Positions 51,716 to 59,959 of a DNA stretch of 64,000 bases are shown in pieces (the stretch's first letter is position 1; every line of letters begins with the position of its first letter). The notes beneath the pieces were generated by a model, which was given only the letters and a program-made list of their open reading frames with translations, was not told the origin of the DNA and ran no database searches. Origin of the DNA: Oscillospiraceae bacterium (GTDB lineage: Bacteria; Bacillota; Clostridia; Oscillospirales; Oscillospiraceae); the NCBI GenBank assembly GCA_017432615.1, contig JAFRIV010000048.1, forward strand, positions 1 through 64,000, written 5' to 3'. Both the position numbers and the translations under genes were made by a program.

Positions 51716-52131
51716 CAGAATTCCAGTTCCTGCATGACAGCAGCTATATTTTCCGCAGAAGTTTCTTCTTCACAGGTGCTCTGCCAGAGGTCGGCATCCC
51801 ATAGTTCGGCATGGTTGTTGCAGCCAATCACCGCCACATTCTTCACGAGACCTGCATAATCCCTGAGAGTCTGCGGAATCAGTGCCCGCCCCTGCGCATC
51901 CAGTTCACACTTTGCGGCATGGGAGAACAGGGGGCGCATCTTCCGTTGATTCACGTAGGACATGGCATTCACTTTTTCGGAAAAAGCCTGCCAGCTGGCA
52001 CTGCTGTAAGCACACAGGCAGTGATCCATTGAGAGCGTAATGAAAAACACATCTCCGAGCTCATCCCGGAGCCTGGCAGGGATAAAAATACGACCTTTGC
52101 TGTCCAGAGAATGTTTGTATTCACCCGTCAT
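51715..52131 (-). CDS. mraZ: Transcriptional regulator MraZ
   Basis: The 138-residue protein has two AbrB-like double-psi barrels: MTGEYKHSLDSKGRIFIPAR at the start and AKCELDAQGRALIPQTLRDYAG in the second half. MraZ binds repeats in front of its own gene and controls the dcw operon. The reading frame opens at 52155, but homology to the family start fixes the ATG at 52131. Four GTGGTG-like boxes (52138-52174) lie directly upstream. Confidence 0.93.
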   Translation of the reverse strand: MTGEYKHSLDSKGRIFIPARLRDELGDVFFITLSMDHCLCAYSSASWQAFSEKVNAMSYVNQRKMRPLFSHAAKCELDAQGRALIPQTLRDYAGLVKNVAVIGCNNHAELWDADLWQSTCEEETSAENIAAVMQELEF

Positions 52132-52137
52132 GTTTTT

Positions 52138-52174
52138 CACCACTTTCCACCACATATTATCTACTTTACACCAC
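52138..52174 (-). promoter_or_regulatory. MraZ-box array
   Basis: On the minus strand, GTGGTG (52169-52174), GTAGAT (52159-52164), GTGGTG (52148-52153) and GTGGTG (52138-52143) repeat every 10-11 bases between the promoter and the mraZ start. MraZ proteins bind GTGG-like repeats with 10-base spacing, one per helical turn, so this is very likely its autoregulatory site. Confidence 0.8.
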
Positions 52175-52175
52175 T

Positions 52176-52204
52176 ATTATAGGGGGAGGCCCATAAAAAA
52201 GCAA
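52176..52204 (-). promoter_or_regulatory. dcw (mraZ) promoter
   Basis: TTGCTT (52199-52204) and TATAAT (52176-52181) on the minus strand are spaced by 17 bases, just upstream of the MraZ boxes. Confidence 0.8.
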
Positions 52205-52269
52205 GTGTTACTTTTTGTCTTTCTTTTCATCCGCATTTTTAAAGGATCAGGAAAAAATGCAGAAAAAAC

Positions 52270-52298
52270 TTGACAACCGTATGCGGTTCTGCTATAAA
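52270..52298 (+). promoter_or_regulatory. ribU promoter
   Basis: TTGACA (52270-52275) and TATAAA (52293-52298) are spaced by 17 bases, immediately before the FMN riboswitch. Confidence 0.85.
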
Positions 52299-52303
52299 AG
52301 ATA

Positions 52304-52430
52304 CATCTTCAGGGCAGGGTGAAATTCCCGACCGGCGGTGACGGCACACTTTGTGCACAAGTCCGCGAGCCGAAAGGCTGATCCCGGTTTGAAACCGGAA
52401 CCGACAGTAGAGTCTGGATGGAAGAAGATG
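52304..52430 (+). ncRNA. FMN riboswitch (RFN element)
   Basis: The full RFN consensus is present: ATCTTCAGGGCAGGGTGAAA, then CCGACCGGCGGT, AGTCCGCGAGCC, GAAACCGGAACCGACAGTA, AGTCTGGATGG and the closing GAAGAT. It binds flavin mononucleotide and shuts off the gene downstream, here through the terminator at 52471. Confidence 0.97.
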
Positions 52431-52470
52431 GAATTATCATGACTTTATTCCGTTATTCTGTTGTTTTTAT

Positions 52471-52499
52471 GCCTGAAGAAATATCTCTTCAGGCTTTTT
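52471..52499 (+). terminator. Riboswitch expression-platform terminator
   Basis: GCCTGAAGA pairs with TCTTCAGGC, followed by T5. It lies between the FMN aptamer and ribU, and its CTTCAGG can compete with the aptamer P1 strands, giving transcriptional control. Confidence 0.85.
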
Positions 52500-52550
52500 G
52501 TTTTGCCGAAAGCATCTCAAAAAGCCGAAGGTCCATCAGGAGGAAGGACT

Positions 52551-53213
52551 ATGAAAACGCAAAAAATTACCCCCAGATACATGGCTGCCATTGCTATGTT
52601 TGCCGCAGTTTCCTTTATAGCTGTGCTGATTGCGAAAATAATCCCAAATGTTGCAGGGTTCCTCAGCTATGAACCGAAAGACGCCGTAATCGTAATTGCA
52701 GGGCTACTCTACGGGCCGCTTTCCAGCGTGATGATCTCGGTGATCGTATCGCTGATTGAAATGCTTACCATCAGCACCACAGGCCCTTACGGATTTTTAA
52801 TGAATGTGGTTTCCACCTGTGCTTTTGCGGCTCCTGCTGCATGGTATTATCAGAATCACCGCTCGAAAAAGGGAGCTGTGATCGGCCTTGTTCTTGGGAT
52901 GCTGACAATGGCTGCTGCCATGCTGCTCTGGAACTACATCATCACTCCTTATTATATGGGAGTACCGCGTAAGACGGTTGCCGGCATGCTGATGACGGTG
53001 TTTCTTCCCTTCAACCTGGTAAAAGGCGGGCTGAACGCCGCATTGACGCTTCTGCTATATAAGCCTGTCGTCGGTGCCTTGCGAAAAGCCAATCTGGCAG
53101 AACCGGGGCCGACAGGGGGTAAAGGGGTCTTCAGCCCGGGATTCACGATTTTTTCACTGGCTGTCCTGGTCACGTTCGTGCTTCTTCTTATGATCATGAC
53201 CGGAGTGATCTAA
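52551..53213 (+). CDS. ribU: Riboflavin ECF transporter S component RibU
   Basis: The 220-residue protein has six membrane segments typical of ECF S components, with KITPRYMAAIAMFAAVSFIA at the start and GFLSYEPKDAVIVIAGLLYGP, as in RibU. It binds riboflavin and works with the shared EcfA/A'/T module, not in this window. AGGAGG precedes the ATG at 52551; the longer frame from 52461 overlaps the riboswitch terminator and is rejected. Confidence 0.93.
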   Translation: MKTQKITPRYMAAIAMFAAVSFIAVLIAKIIPNVAGFLSYEPKDAVIVIAGLLYGPLSSVMISVIVSLIEMLTISTTGPYGFLMNVVSTCAFAAPAAWYYQNHRSKKGAVIGLVLGMLTMAAAMLLWNYIITPYYMGVPRKTVAGMLMTVFLPFNLVKGGLNAALTLLLYKPVVGALRKANLAEPGPTGGKGVFSPGFTIFSLAVLVTFVLLLMIMTGVI

Positions 53214-53384
53214 GGATGAGTCGGCAGAAATGATGCTGCTCCGCTTCAGCGTGTTACCGATATAATTTATGAATTGCCACATTCATAAAATTAAAAATGC
53301 CGTTTTGCTCACTGCTTGCGGGGTAATCGCAAAACATGGCGACATTTCTGTGGTAATGTTTCATTGCCAAAGAAATATTTTTTC

Positions 53385-53413
53385 TTGACAAAAAAGCCCG
53401 GGTGGACTATAGT
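53385..53413 (+). promoter_or_regulatory. aro operon promoter
   Basis: TTGACA (53385-53390) and TATAGT (53408-53413) are spaced by exactly 17 bases and lie 31 bases before the leader peptide start. The 170 bases between ribU and this promoter contain only an imperfect GTTTTGC/GCAAAAC inverted repeat. Confidence 0.85.
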
Positions 53414-53443
53414 ACAGTCAGTTTTTTAAGGAGATTTTGACGA

Positions 53444-53500
53444 ATGAAGAAAGCGTTCTTTTTTGCATACTATTATTACTTTACTGAGGTCGTTCGGTAA
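53444..53500 (+). CDS. Phe/Tyr-rich leader peptide of the aro operon
   Basis: The 18-residue frame encodes MKKAFFFAYYYYFTEVVR, with AAGGAG about 10 bases upstream. Nine residues hold four Phe and four Tyr, the two end products of the operon that follows. This is the mark of ribosome-mediated transcription attenuation, as in the pheL leader of enteric bacteria. Low charged tRNA-Phe or tRNA-Tyr would stall the ribosome here and prevent the terminator at 53545 from forming. Confidence 0.92.
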   Translation: MKKAFFFAYYYYFTEVVR

Positions 53501-53544
53501 GGATAATTTGGCGTGCAAAAGAAACAGGTTTCTTCAAATGTTTT

Positions 53545-53578
53545 GCCGTACAGGTTATCCTGTACGGCTTTTATTTTT
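53545..53578 (+). terminator. Attenuator terminator of the aro operon
   Basis: GCCGTACAGG-TTAT-CCTGTACGGC (53545-53568) is followed by a T-rich run. A competing pairing is visible: GCAAAA (53515-53520) with TTTTGC (53541-53546), which would open the base of the terminator. The Phe codon stretch (53456-53467) can pair with TGCAAAAGAA (53514-53523). Together these give the classical 1:2, 2:3, 3:4 scheme. Confidence 0.88.
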
Positions 53579-53594
53579 CAGGAGGGGTAAAAAG

Positions 53595-54596
53595 ATGATC
53601 GTAGTATTAAAGCACGGCGTAACCGAGGAGAAAAAGCAGCAACTGATTGCATGGCTTCAGGCTCTGGGCCTTCGCATCCATATCTCCGACGGAGAATTTC
53701 AGACTGTTCTCGGATTGATTGGGGACACGTCGAGTGTGGATATTGACCTTGTGGAAAGCCTGGAAATTGTGGATTCCGTAAAGCGGGTAACGGAGCCATT
53801 CAAATGCTGCAATCGGAAGTTCCACCCGGAATCGCTGGTGGTGGAAATCGGCGATGTGAAAGTCGGCGCCGGGAACTTCGCTATGATTGCCGGGCCCTGC
53901 TCGGTGGAATCTGAAGAGCAAATCGTATCTGTTGCCAAGTCTGTGAAAGCGGCCGGCGCAACCATGCTGCGCGGAGGTGCCTTTAAACCTCGCACGTCCC
54001 CTTACGATTTTGCGGGACTGAAAGCGGAAGGTCTGGAACTTCTGAAAATTGCCCGCAAAGAGACTGGGCTCCCCATTGTGACGGAACTGATGAACATCAT
54101 GGACCTGCCGTTGTTTGATGACGTGGACGTGATCCAGGTGGGTGCGCGCAACATGCAGAATTTTGATCTTTTGCGGGAGCTCGGCCGTCTTGACAAGCCG
54201 ATCCTGCTCAAGCGCGGTCTTGCCAACACTCTCAAGGAACTGCTGATGAGTGCAGAATACATCATGGCGAACGGGAATGAACGCGTGATGCTTTGTGAGC
54301 GCGGAATCCGTACTTTTTCCGATTACACGCGGAACACGCTGGATCTTGCCGCCGTGCCCATGCTGCACCAGCTGACGCATTTGCCCGTGATCGTTGACCC
54401 AAGCCACGCCACCGGCATTGCAAAGCTTGTGCCTCCCATGGCATTGGCCGCCACTGCAGGCGGAGCGGACGGGCTGATCATTGAAGTCCATAACGATCCG
54501 ATCCACGCCCTGTGCGACGGTGCGCAGAGCCTGCGTCCGGAAGAGTTTGCTGAACTTGCCGAAAAAGTCCGCTCTATTAGGGGGATCGTAGCATGA
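53595..54596 (+). CDS. aroF: 3-deoxy-7-phosphoheptulonate (DAHP) synthase
   Basis: The 333-residue type I-beta enzyme condenses PEP and erythrose-4-phosphate, the first shikimate step. Residues 1-70 form the ferredoxin-like regulatory domain found in Thermotoga-type enzymes, a site for feedback inhibition by Tyr/Phe. The catalytic barrel has [30 protein letters not shown] and DPSHATG. AGGAGGGG precedes the ATG at 53595; the longer frame from 53463 runs through the attenuator and is rejected. tyrA overlaps by 4 bases. Confidence 0.96.
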   Translation: MIVVLKHGVTEEKKQQLIAWLQALGLRIHISDGEFQTVLGLIGDTSSVDIDLVESLEIVDSVKRVTEPFKCCNRKFHPESLVVEIGDVKVGAGNFAMIAGPCSVESEEQIVSVAKSVKAAGATMLRGGAFKPRTSPYDFAGLKAEGLELLKIARKETGLPIVTELMNIMDLPLFDDVDVIQVGARNMQNFDLLRELGRLDKPILLKRGLANTLKELLMSAEYIMANGNERVMLCERGIRTFSDYTRNTLDLAAVPMLHQLTHLPVIVDPSHATGIAKLVPPMALAATAGGADGLIIEVHNDPIHALCDGAQSLRPEEFAELAEKVRSIRGIVA

Positions 54597-55429
54597 AGAC
54601 GATTGGGATCGTCGGGCTTGGCCTGATAGGAGGCAGTTTTGCAAAAGCATACAAACAAGCGGAGTGGAAAGTACTGGCTCAAAACCGCACCAGGAGCGTG
54701 CTGGATTTTGCCATTCTAAGCGGAGATGTGGACGGAGAGCTGACGCAGGACAATATTGCCGAATGTGACCTGGTGCTGTTTACGATCTATCCTGAGGCCA
54801 CCATCCGCGCGCTGACTGCGCTCGCCCCGCATATCGGAGAGCATCCCCTTGTCATGGACTGCTGCGGCACCAAGCGGGTCGTATGTGAAGCCTGCTTTCC
54901 GCTGGCAAAGGAACACGGATTTACCTTTGTCGGCGGGCACCCTATGGCTGGCACACAGTATTCCGGTTTTAAATACGCCCGTGCCAATCTTTACCGAAAC
55001 GCACCCATGGTCATCGTGCCCCCCCGTTTTGATGACATTTTCCTGCTCGACCGTGCAAAGGAGCTCCTCTCCCCCGCCGGCTTTTCCCGTTTTTCCGTCA
55101 CAACGGCAGAGGATCATGATCGAATGATTGCCTTTACGTCACAGCTGGCACACGTCGTTTCCAATGCTTATATCAAGAGCCCGACTTCGCGGGAACACCG
55201 CGGGTTTTCCGCAGGCAGTTATAAGGATCTGACAAGAGTTGCCTGGCTGAATGCGCCTATGTGGGCAGAACTTTTTCTGGAGAATCGGGATAACCTCCTC
55301 AACGAAATCAATTGCCTGATCGATTCTCTTTCTGCCTATCGTACCTGCCTGGAACAGGAGGACCGCGAAACGCTGACCACCATTCTGGAAGAAGGAAAGC
55401 GCATTAAAGAAGAGGTGGACGGACGATGA
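54593..55429 (+). CDS. tyrA: Prephenate dehydrogenase
   Basis: The 278-residue protein oxidises and decarboxylates prephenate to 4-hydroxyphenylpyruvate with NAD(P), the Tyr branch. It has the dinucleotide motif [15 protein letters not shown] and the substrate loop [14 protein letters not shown]. It lacks the C-terminal ACT domain present in many Firmicutes enzymes, so Tyr control may rest mainly on AroF and the leader. It overlaps aroF and aroB by 4 bases each. Confidence 0.95.
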   Translation: MKTIGIVGLGLIGGSFAKAYKQAEWKVLAQNRTRSVLDFAILSGDVDGELTQDNIAECDLVLFTIYPEATIRALTALAPHIGEHPLVMDCCGTKRVVCEACFPLAKEHGFTFVGGHPMAGTQYSGFKYARANLYRNAPMVIVPPRFDDIFLLDRAKELLSPAGFSRFSVTTAEDHDRMIAFTSQLAHVVSNAYIKSPTSREHRGFSAGSYKDLTRVAWLNAPMWAELFLENRDNLLNEINCLIDSLSAYRTCLEQEDRETLTTILEEGKRIKEEVDGR

Positions 55430-56505
55430 ATACGGTGCAGGTTTCCACCCTGTCACGCAGCTATGAGGTAAGAATCGGTTCCGGGATCCTTCCCTCTCTC
55501 GGAAATGCAGTGTGCACCTCTACCGAAGCGAAAAAATGCATGGTGGTATCCGGGGAAAACGTTTTTCCTCACTACGGGGATACAGTGATGCGCTCGCTAC
55601 GGGAGGCCGGGCTGGAGGCGGAAAACATCATCTTTCCCTCGGGAGAGACGACGAAATGCCTTCGGTATTACGGGCAGCTGCTGGAAGCTATGGCGGAAAA
55701 GAAGCTGACGCGCAGCGACTGCGTGATCGCGCTGGGTGGAGGTGTGACCGGCGATCTGGCAGGATTTGCCACTGCCACTTATCAGAGAGGGATTGCCTTT
55801 ATACAGGTGCCTACCACACTGCTTGCCGCAGTGGATTCCTCTGTTGGCGGCAAAACGGCAATCAATCTGCCGCAGGGTAAAAACCAGGTTGGTGCCTTTC
55901 ATCAGCCTTCTCTGGTGCTGTGCGATACTGACACCCTGTCTACCCTGCCTGAACGGGAATTTCTTGCAGGGATGGCGGAAGTGATCAAAACAGCCGTTCT
56001 TTTTGATGCAGATCTCTTTGACGACCTGCAGCACAGGGCAATCGACCTTGCCGGCATTATTGAAAGCTGTGTTATGTGGAAAGCTGCAATCGTAAAAGAG
56101 GATGAGTTTGATACCGGGCGCAGGCGTTTGCTGAATCTTGGACATACCTTCGGCCATGCAGTGGAAAGCTGCAGTCACTATGAGATGCTGCACGGAGAAG
56201 CCGTTGCAGTCGGGTTGAGCATGATTTGCCGGGCAGCCGTTTCATTCCGGATGCTGGACGCCATTGCCTGTGATGCTGTGATCAGCCTGCTGCAGGAATA
56301 CGGCTTACCAACACAGTGCGCCTATTCTGCCCAACAACTGTATGATGCGATGCTTCTGGATAAAAAGTTCTCCCACGGAAAACTGCATCTGATTGTTCCA
56401 CGGAGTATTGACTGGTGTGAAGACATCGCCGTGACACCGGATGAAGCACGCATCTGGCTGGAAAGGGGGCTGTCCGGCACTGCTTGCGGGCAGACGAGTA
56501 AATGA
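55426..56505 (+). CDS. aroB: 3-dehydroquinate synthase
   Basis: The 359-residue NAD- and metal-dependent enzyme cyclises DAHP to 3-dehydroquinate. Motifs are SGETTKCL, ALGGGVTGDLAGFATATYQRG, PTTLLAAVDSSVGGKTAIN and the metal ligands in LNLGHTFGHAVE and LHGEAVAVGL. Its start codon lies in an ATGA overlap with tyrA. Confidence 0.97.
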   Translation: MNTVQVSTLSRSYEVRIGSGILPSLGNAVCTSTEAKKCMVVSGENVFPHYGDTVMRSLREAGLEAENIIFPSGETTKCLRYYGQLLEAMAEKKLTRSDCVIALGGGVTGDLAGFATATYQRGIAFIQVPTTLLAAVDSSVGGKTAINLPQGKNQVGAFHQPSLVLCDTDTLSTLPEREFLAGMAEVIKTAVLFDADLFDDLQHRAIDLAGIIESCVMWKAAIVKEDEFDTGRRRLLNLGHTFGHAVESCSHYEMLHGEAVAVGLSMICRAAVSFRMLDAIACDAVISLLQEYGLPTQCAYSAQQLYDAMLLDKKFSHGKLHLIVPRSIDWCEDIAVTPDEARIWLERGLSGTACGQTSK

Positions 56506-57755
56506 AGAAAACTGTTCTGCCAAGATCGGTGCCCCATGCTGTTTCGATTCCTTCCTCCAAATCTGTAGTGCACCGGCTGCTGATTTGCGCTGCCCTCGGA
56601 AGAAGGCCGGTAAAGCTGCACCTGAACGGGCTTTCAAAGGATATTCTTGCCACGGCAGCCTGCCTTGAAGGGTTTGGCACGGAGTTGACCGTCTCGGAGC
56701 GGGAGATCATCGTAAAGCCGGGACCTGCCTCTGAGAAAGATGTGGTTTTGCCCTGCGGAGAGAGCGGTTCTACCCTTCGTTTTCTGTTGCCGGTTTGCGG
56801 GGCGCTGGGACTTCATGGACATTTTCGCATGGAGGGGAGGCTGCCGGAACGGCCGATGCAGCCCCTTGAAGCAATGCTTGAGGAAAAAGGCATGCTTCTG
56901 AAGCATGAAGGAGCCTTGCTTTCCTTTTCCGGCACTTTGACCCCGGGAATGTATCACTTGCCCGGGAATATTTCCTCCCAGTATTTTTCGGGGCTGCTTT
57001 TTGCCCTGCCGCTTCTTGGTGAGGAGAGCACCCTTTGTGCCGAAGGAAGGATGGAATCCCTCGGGTATATTGCTCTGACGGAAGACGCCCTTTCTGCCGC
57101 ACAGGTCTCCTATCAGAAGACAGGTGACTATATCTGGCATCTTCCCGGAGGGCAGCACCCGCAGTTGCCGGAAGAAGTGTCTGCCGAGGGCGACTGGTCC
57201 AACGCGGCATTTTTCCTCTGCATGGGTGCACTTTCTCCAAAAGGGATTACTCTACACGGACTAAATCTTCACTCCCGCCAAGGCGACAAAGCCATTCTGG
57301 ATCTTCTGCGCCGTTTTGGTGCAGATGTAAAAGAAGATACCGCAGCCGGCAGCGTGACGGTAAGGCGCAATCAGTGCTGCCCGTTTGAAGTGGATGCCTC
57401 CGCAATTCCCGATCTTGTGCCGGTACTTTCCATCCTTGCCTGCGGAGCTGCAGGGGATACAAAGATCTATAATGCCGCCAGACTTCGGCTGAAGGAATCT
57501 GACCGGCTGCAAACCACTGCACGCCTTATAAGCGATCTTGGCGGAAATGCGGAGGAATTTGCAGATGCCCTTCTGATCCATGGCACAGGAACGCTGAAAG
57601 GCGGAACAGCGGACAGCACGAACGATCATCGGATCGCCATGAGTGCAGCAACCGCTGCAGTTCTGTGCGGCCGGGAAGTAGTTATTCTTGGCGCTGAATG
57701 TGTGGAAAAATCCTATCCCGGTTTTTGGGATGATCTGGAAAGGAGAGACGAATGA
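56502..57755 (+). CDS. aroA: 5-enolpyruvylshikimate-3-phosphate synthase
   Basis: The 417-residue enzyme joins PEP to shikimate-3-phosphate. Motifs are PSSKSVVHRLLICAAL, CGESGSTLRFLLPVCGAL (the GxSGT-type loop) and LRLKESDRLQTTA, with NDHRIAMS near the end. It is slightly shorter than the usual 427 residues. It overlaps aroB and aroC by 4 bases. Confidence 0.97.
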   Translation: MKKTVLPRSVPHAVSIPSSKSVVHRLLICAALGRRPVKLHLNGLSKDILATAACLEGFGTELTVSEREIIVKPGPASEKDVVLPCGESGSTLRFLLPVCGALGLHGHFRMEGRLPERPMQPLEAMLEEKGMLLKHEGALLSFSGTLTPGMYHLPGNISSQYFSGLLFALPLLGEESTLCAEGRMESLGYIALTEDALSAAQVSYQKTGDYIWHLPGGQHPQLPEEVSAEGDWSNAAFFLCMGALSPKGITLHGLNLHSRQGDKAILDLLRRFGADVKEDTAAGSVTVRRNQCCPFEVDASAIPDLVPVLSILACGAAGDTKIYNAARLRLKESDRLQTTARLISDLGGNAEEFADALLIHGTGTLKGGTADSTNDHRIAMSAATAAVLCGREVVILGAECVEKSYPGFWDDLERRDE

Positions 57756-58801
57756 GCAGCACCTTTCACGGTAACCGGATATCGCTGACGGTATTCGGTC
57801 AAAGCCATTCGGAGGCCATCGGCATGACGCTGGACGGTCTCCCTGCGGGGATTGCCGTCGATACGGATGCGCTGCAGCAGTTTCTGATGCGCCGCGCACC
57901 GGGGCGGCATGAATGGTCCACCCCGCGAACAGAAGAAGACGCCCCTGAGTTTCTGAGCGGATTGAAAGACGGGTTCACCTGTGGGGCCCCTCTGACGGCA
58001 ATTATCCGAAACCGCAATACCCGTTCCCGGGATTACAGCATGCTGAAAGTCCTCCCCCGCCCCGGGCATGCAGATCTGACTGCCGAAATCAAATACCACG
58101 GTTATCAGGACTATGCCGGCGGCGGCCACTTCTCCGGCCGGCTGACAGCCCCGCTTTGCATAGCGGGAGGCATCATTCTGCAGGAGCTGGAGCGGCAGGG
58201 GATCTCCATTCATGCGCGGATCACCGCAATTGCGGGTATAGAGGATCCTTCGCCCTTTGATATGGCACCCGAGGATATGGAATTCCCGGTGCTTGACGCC
58301 GCTGCAAAAAAAGCGATGCTGGAGAAAATTGCGAGGGCAAAGGCCGAAGGAGATTCGGTAGGCGGAGTGATCGAGTGTATGGCCTGCAACCTGCCTGCCG
58401 GAATCGGGGAGCCGATGTTTGACGGGCTGGAAAACCAGATCGCCAGACTGGTCTTTGCCGTACCTGCCGTGAAAGGCATCGAATTCGGTGCAGGGTTTTC
58501 TGCTGCACGGCTTCGCGGAAGTGAAAACAATGATGCTTATTGCCTGGAAAACGGGAACATCCGAACATGCACCAACCACGCCGGCGGGATCCTCGGCGGG
58601 ATCTCCAACGGAATGCCGCTCCTGTTTCGTGCGGCAATCAAGCCCACGCCTTCCATTGCAAAGCCGCAGCAGAGTGTAAACCTGAAGACACGGCAGATTC
58701 AGGAGCTCACTGTTTCCGGAAGGCATGATCCCTGTATTGTTCCTCGTGCGGTGCCTGTTATGGAAGCGGTTACCGCTCTTGCCCTATACGATTTGATATA
58801 A
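57752..58801 (+). CDS. aroC: Chorismate synthase
   Basis: The 349-residue FMN-dependent enzyme forms chorismate from EPSP. Motifs are GQSHSEAIGMTLDGLPAG, RRAPGR, the central AGGGHFSGRLTAPL and the C-terminal SVNLKTRQ and GRHDPCIVPRAVPV. Because it needs reduced FMN, its position a few genes after the FMN-controlled ribU is notable but probably incidental. Confidence 0.97.
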   Translation: MSSTFHGNRISLTVFGQSHSEAIGMTLDGLPAGIAVDTDALQQFLMRRAPGRHEWSTPRTEEDAPEFLSGLKDGFTCGAPLTAIIRNRNTRSRDYSMLKVLPRPGHADLTAEIKYHGYQDYAGGGHFSGRLTAPLCIAGGIILQELERQGISIHARITAIAGIEDPSPFDMAPEDMEFPVLDAAAKKAMLEKIARAKAEGDSVGGVIECMACNLPAGIGEPMFDGLENQIARLVFAVPAVKGIEFGAGFSAARLRGSENNDAYCLENGNIRTCTNHAGGILGGISNGMPLLFRAAIKPTPSIAKPQQSVNLKTRQIQELTVSGRHDPCIVPRAVPVMEAVTALALYDLI

Positions 58802-58815
58802 AAGGAGACTATATC

Positions 58816-59958
58816 ATGGATCTATCAGACTATCGCAGAGAGATCGACAGCATTGACGACCAGCTTCTCTCCCTTTTTTCACAGCGCATGAATCTCTCCG
58901 CCGAAATTGCAGCCTACAAGCAGGAAAACAGCCTGCCCGTTCTGGATGTGAGACGGGAACAGGAAAAACTCCGGACATTGGAAGAGAAAAGCCCGGAGGA
59001 GATCAGTGACTACACCGTTTCTCTTTTTTCGCTGATAATGGAATTGTCCCGCAGCCGCCAGAACCGTATTCTTCACCGAAGCAGCCTGGAAACGAAGGCC
59101 ATCGAGTGTGCCCTTCGTGAAACCCCACAGCTTTTTCCGGAAAAGGCTATCGTTGCCTGTCAGGGTGTCGAAGGAGCCTACTCAGCCATCGCCTGTGAGA
59201 AGCTTTTCGTCCGGCCGAATATTTTCTTCTTTTCCACGTTTGACGCTGTATTCTCCGCCATTGAAAAAGGGCTTTGCCGATACGGCGTGATCCCGGTAGA
59301 AAACAGCACCGCAGGTACGGTGAATGCTGTATACGACCTGATGCTGAAACATGATTTTCGCATTGTCCGTTCCGTCCGTGTGAAGGTAGACCACAATCTT
59401 CTGGTACAGCCCGGCACCAGAAAGGAGGAGATCCGTGAGATCTACTCCCATGCCCAGGCTATTGCACAGTGTTCGGAATTCCTGCAGGGGATGCCTAATG
59501 TGAAAGTGATTCCCTGTGAAAACACCGCCGTGGCAGCCAAGAAAGTTGCTGAGTCGGGCGATCACGGCATTGCGGCGCTCTCCTCCCGCGCCTGCAGCAG
59601 ACTGTACGGGCTGGAGATCCTGGAAAGCGATGTACAGGATTCCGGCAATAACCACACACGCTTCATCTGTATCTCAAAAAATCTGGAGATCTATCCGGGA
59701 GCTGACCGCACGAGCCTGATGATGGTGCTGCCGCATGAACCCGGTTCTCTTTATAAAGTGCTCTCCCGTTTTTATGCTCTCGGCATCAACCTCATCAAGC
59801 TGGAAAGCCGGCCTTTGCCGGAGCGCAGCTTTGAGTTCATGTTTTATTTTGATCTGGACACTTCCGTCTATTCTCCTAAGTTCATCCAGCTGATGGGAGA
59901 GCTGAGCGATCTTGCGGAAGAGTTTGAATACCTGGGCAGTTATACCGAGGTGATCTGA
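58816..59958 (+). CDS. pheA: Bifunctional chorismate mutase/prephenate dehydratase (P-protein)
   Basis: The 380-residue protein has an AroQ-type chorismate mutase domain (1-85, YRREIDSIDDQLLSLFSQRM), a prephenate dehydratase domain (about 107-290, VACQGVEGAYSAIAC and NNHTRFICIS) and a C-terminal ACT domain (about 295-375) with the Phe-sensing ESRP motif. It makes phenylpyruvate, and also prephenate for TyrA. It is expected to be inhibited by Phe through ACT. AAAGGAG precedes the ATG. Confidence 0.96.
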   Translation: MDLSDYRREIDSIDDQLLSLFSQRMNLSAEIAAYKQENSLPVLDVRREQEKLRTLEEKSPEEISDYTVSLFSLIMELSRSRQNRILHRSSLETKAIECALRETPQLFPEKAIVACQGVEGAYSAIACEKLFVRPNIFFFSTFDAVFSAIEKGLCRYGVIPVENSTAGTVNAVYDLMLKHDFRIVRSVRVKVDHNLLVQPGTRKEEIREIYSHAQAIAQCSEFLQGMPNVKVIPCENTAVAAKKVAESGDHGIAALSSRACSRLYGLEILESDVQDSGNNHTRFICISKNLEIYPGADRTSLMMVLPHEPGSLYKVLSRFYALGINLIKLESRPLPERSFEFMFYFDLDTSVYSPKFIQLMGELSDLAEEFEYLGSYTEVI

Positions 59959-59959
59959 A

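Noticed and set aside
52461..52550. Longer N-terminus for RibU
   Set aside because: The extra residues would be translated through the riboswitch terminator, while a good ribosome site precedes the ATG at 52551.
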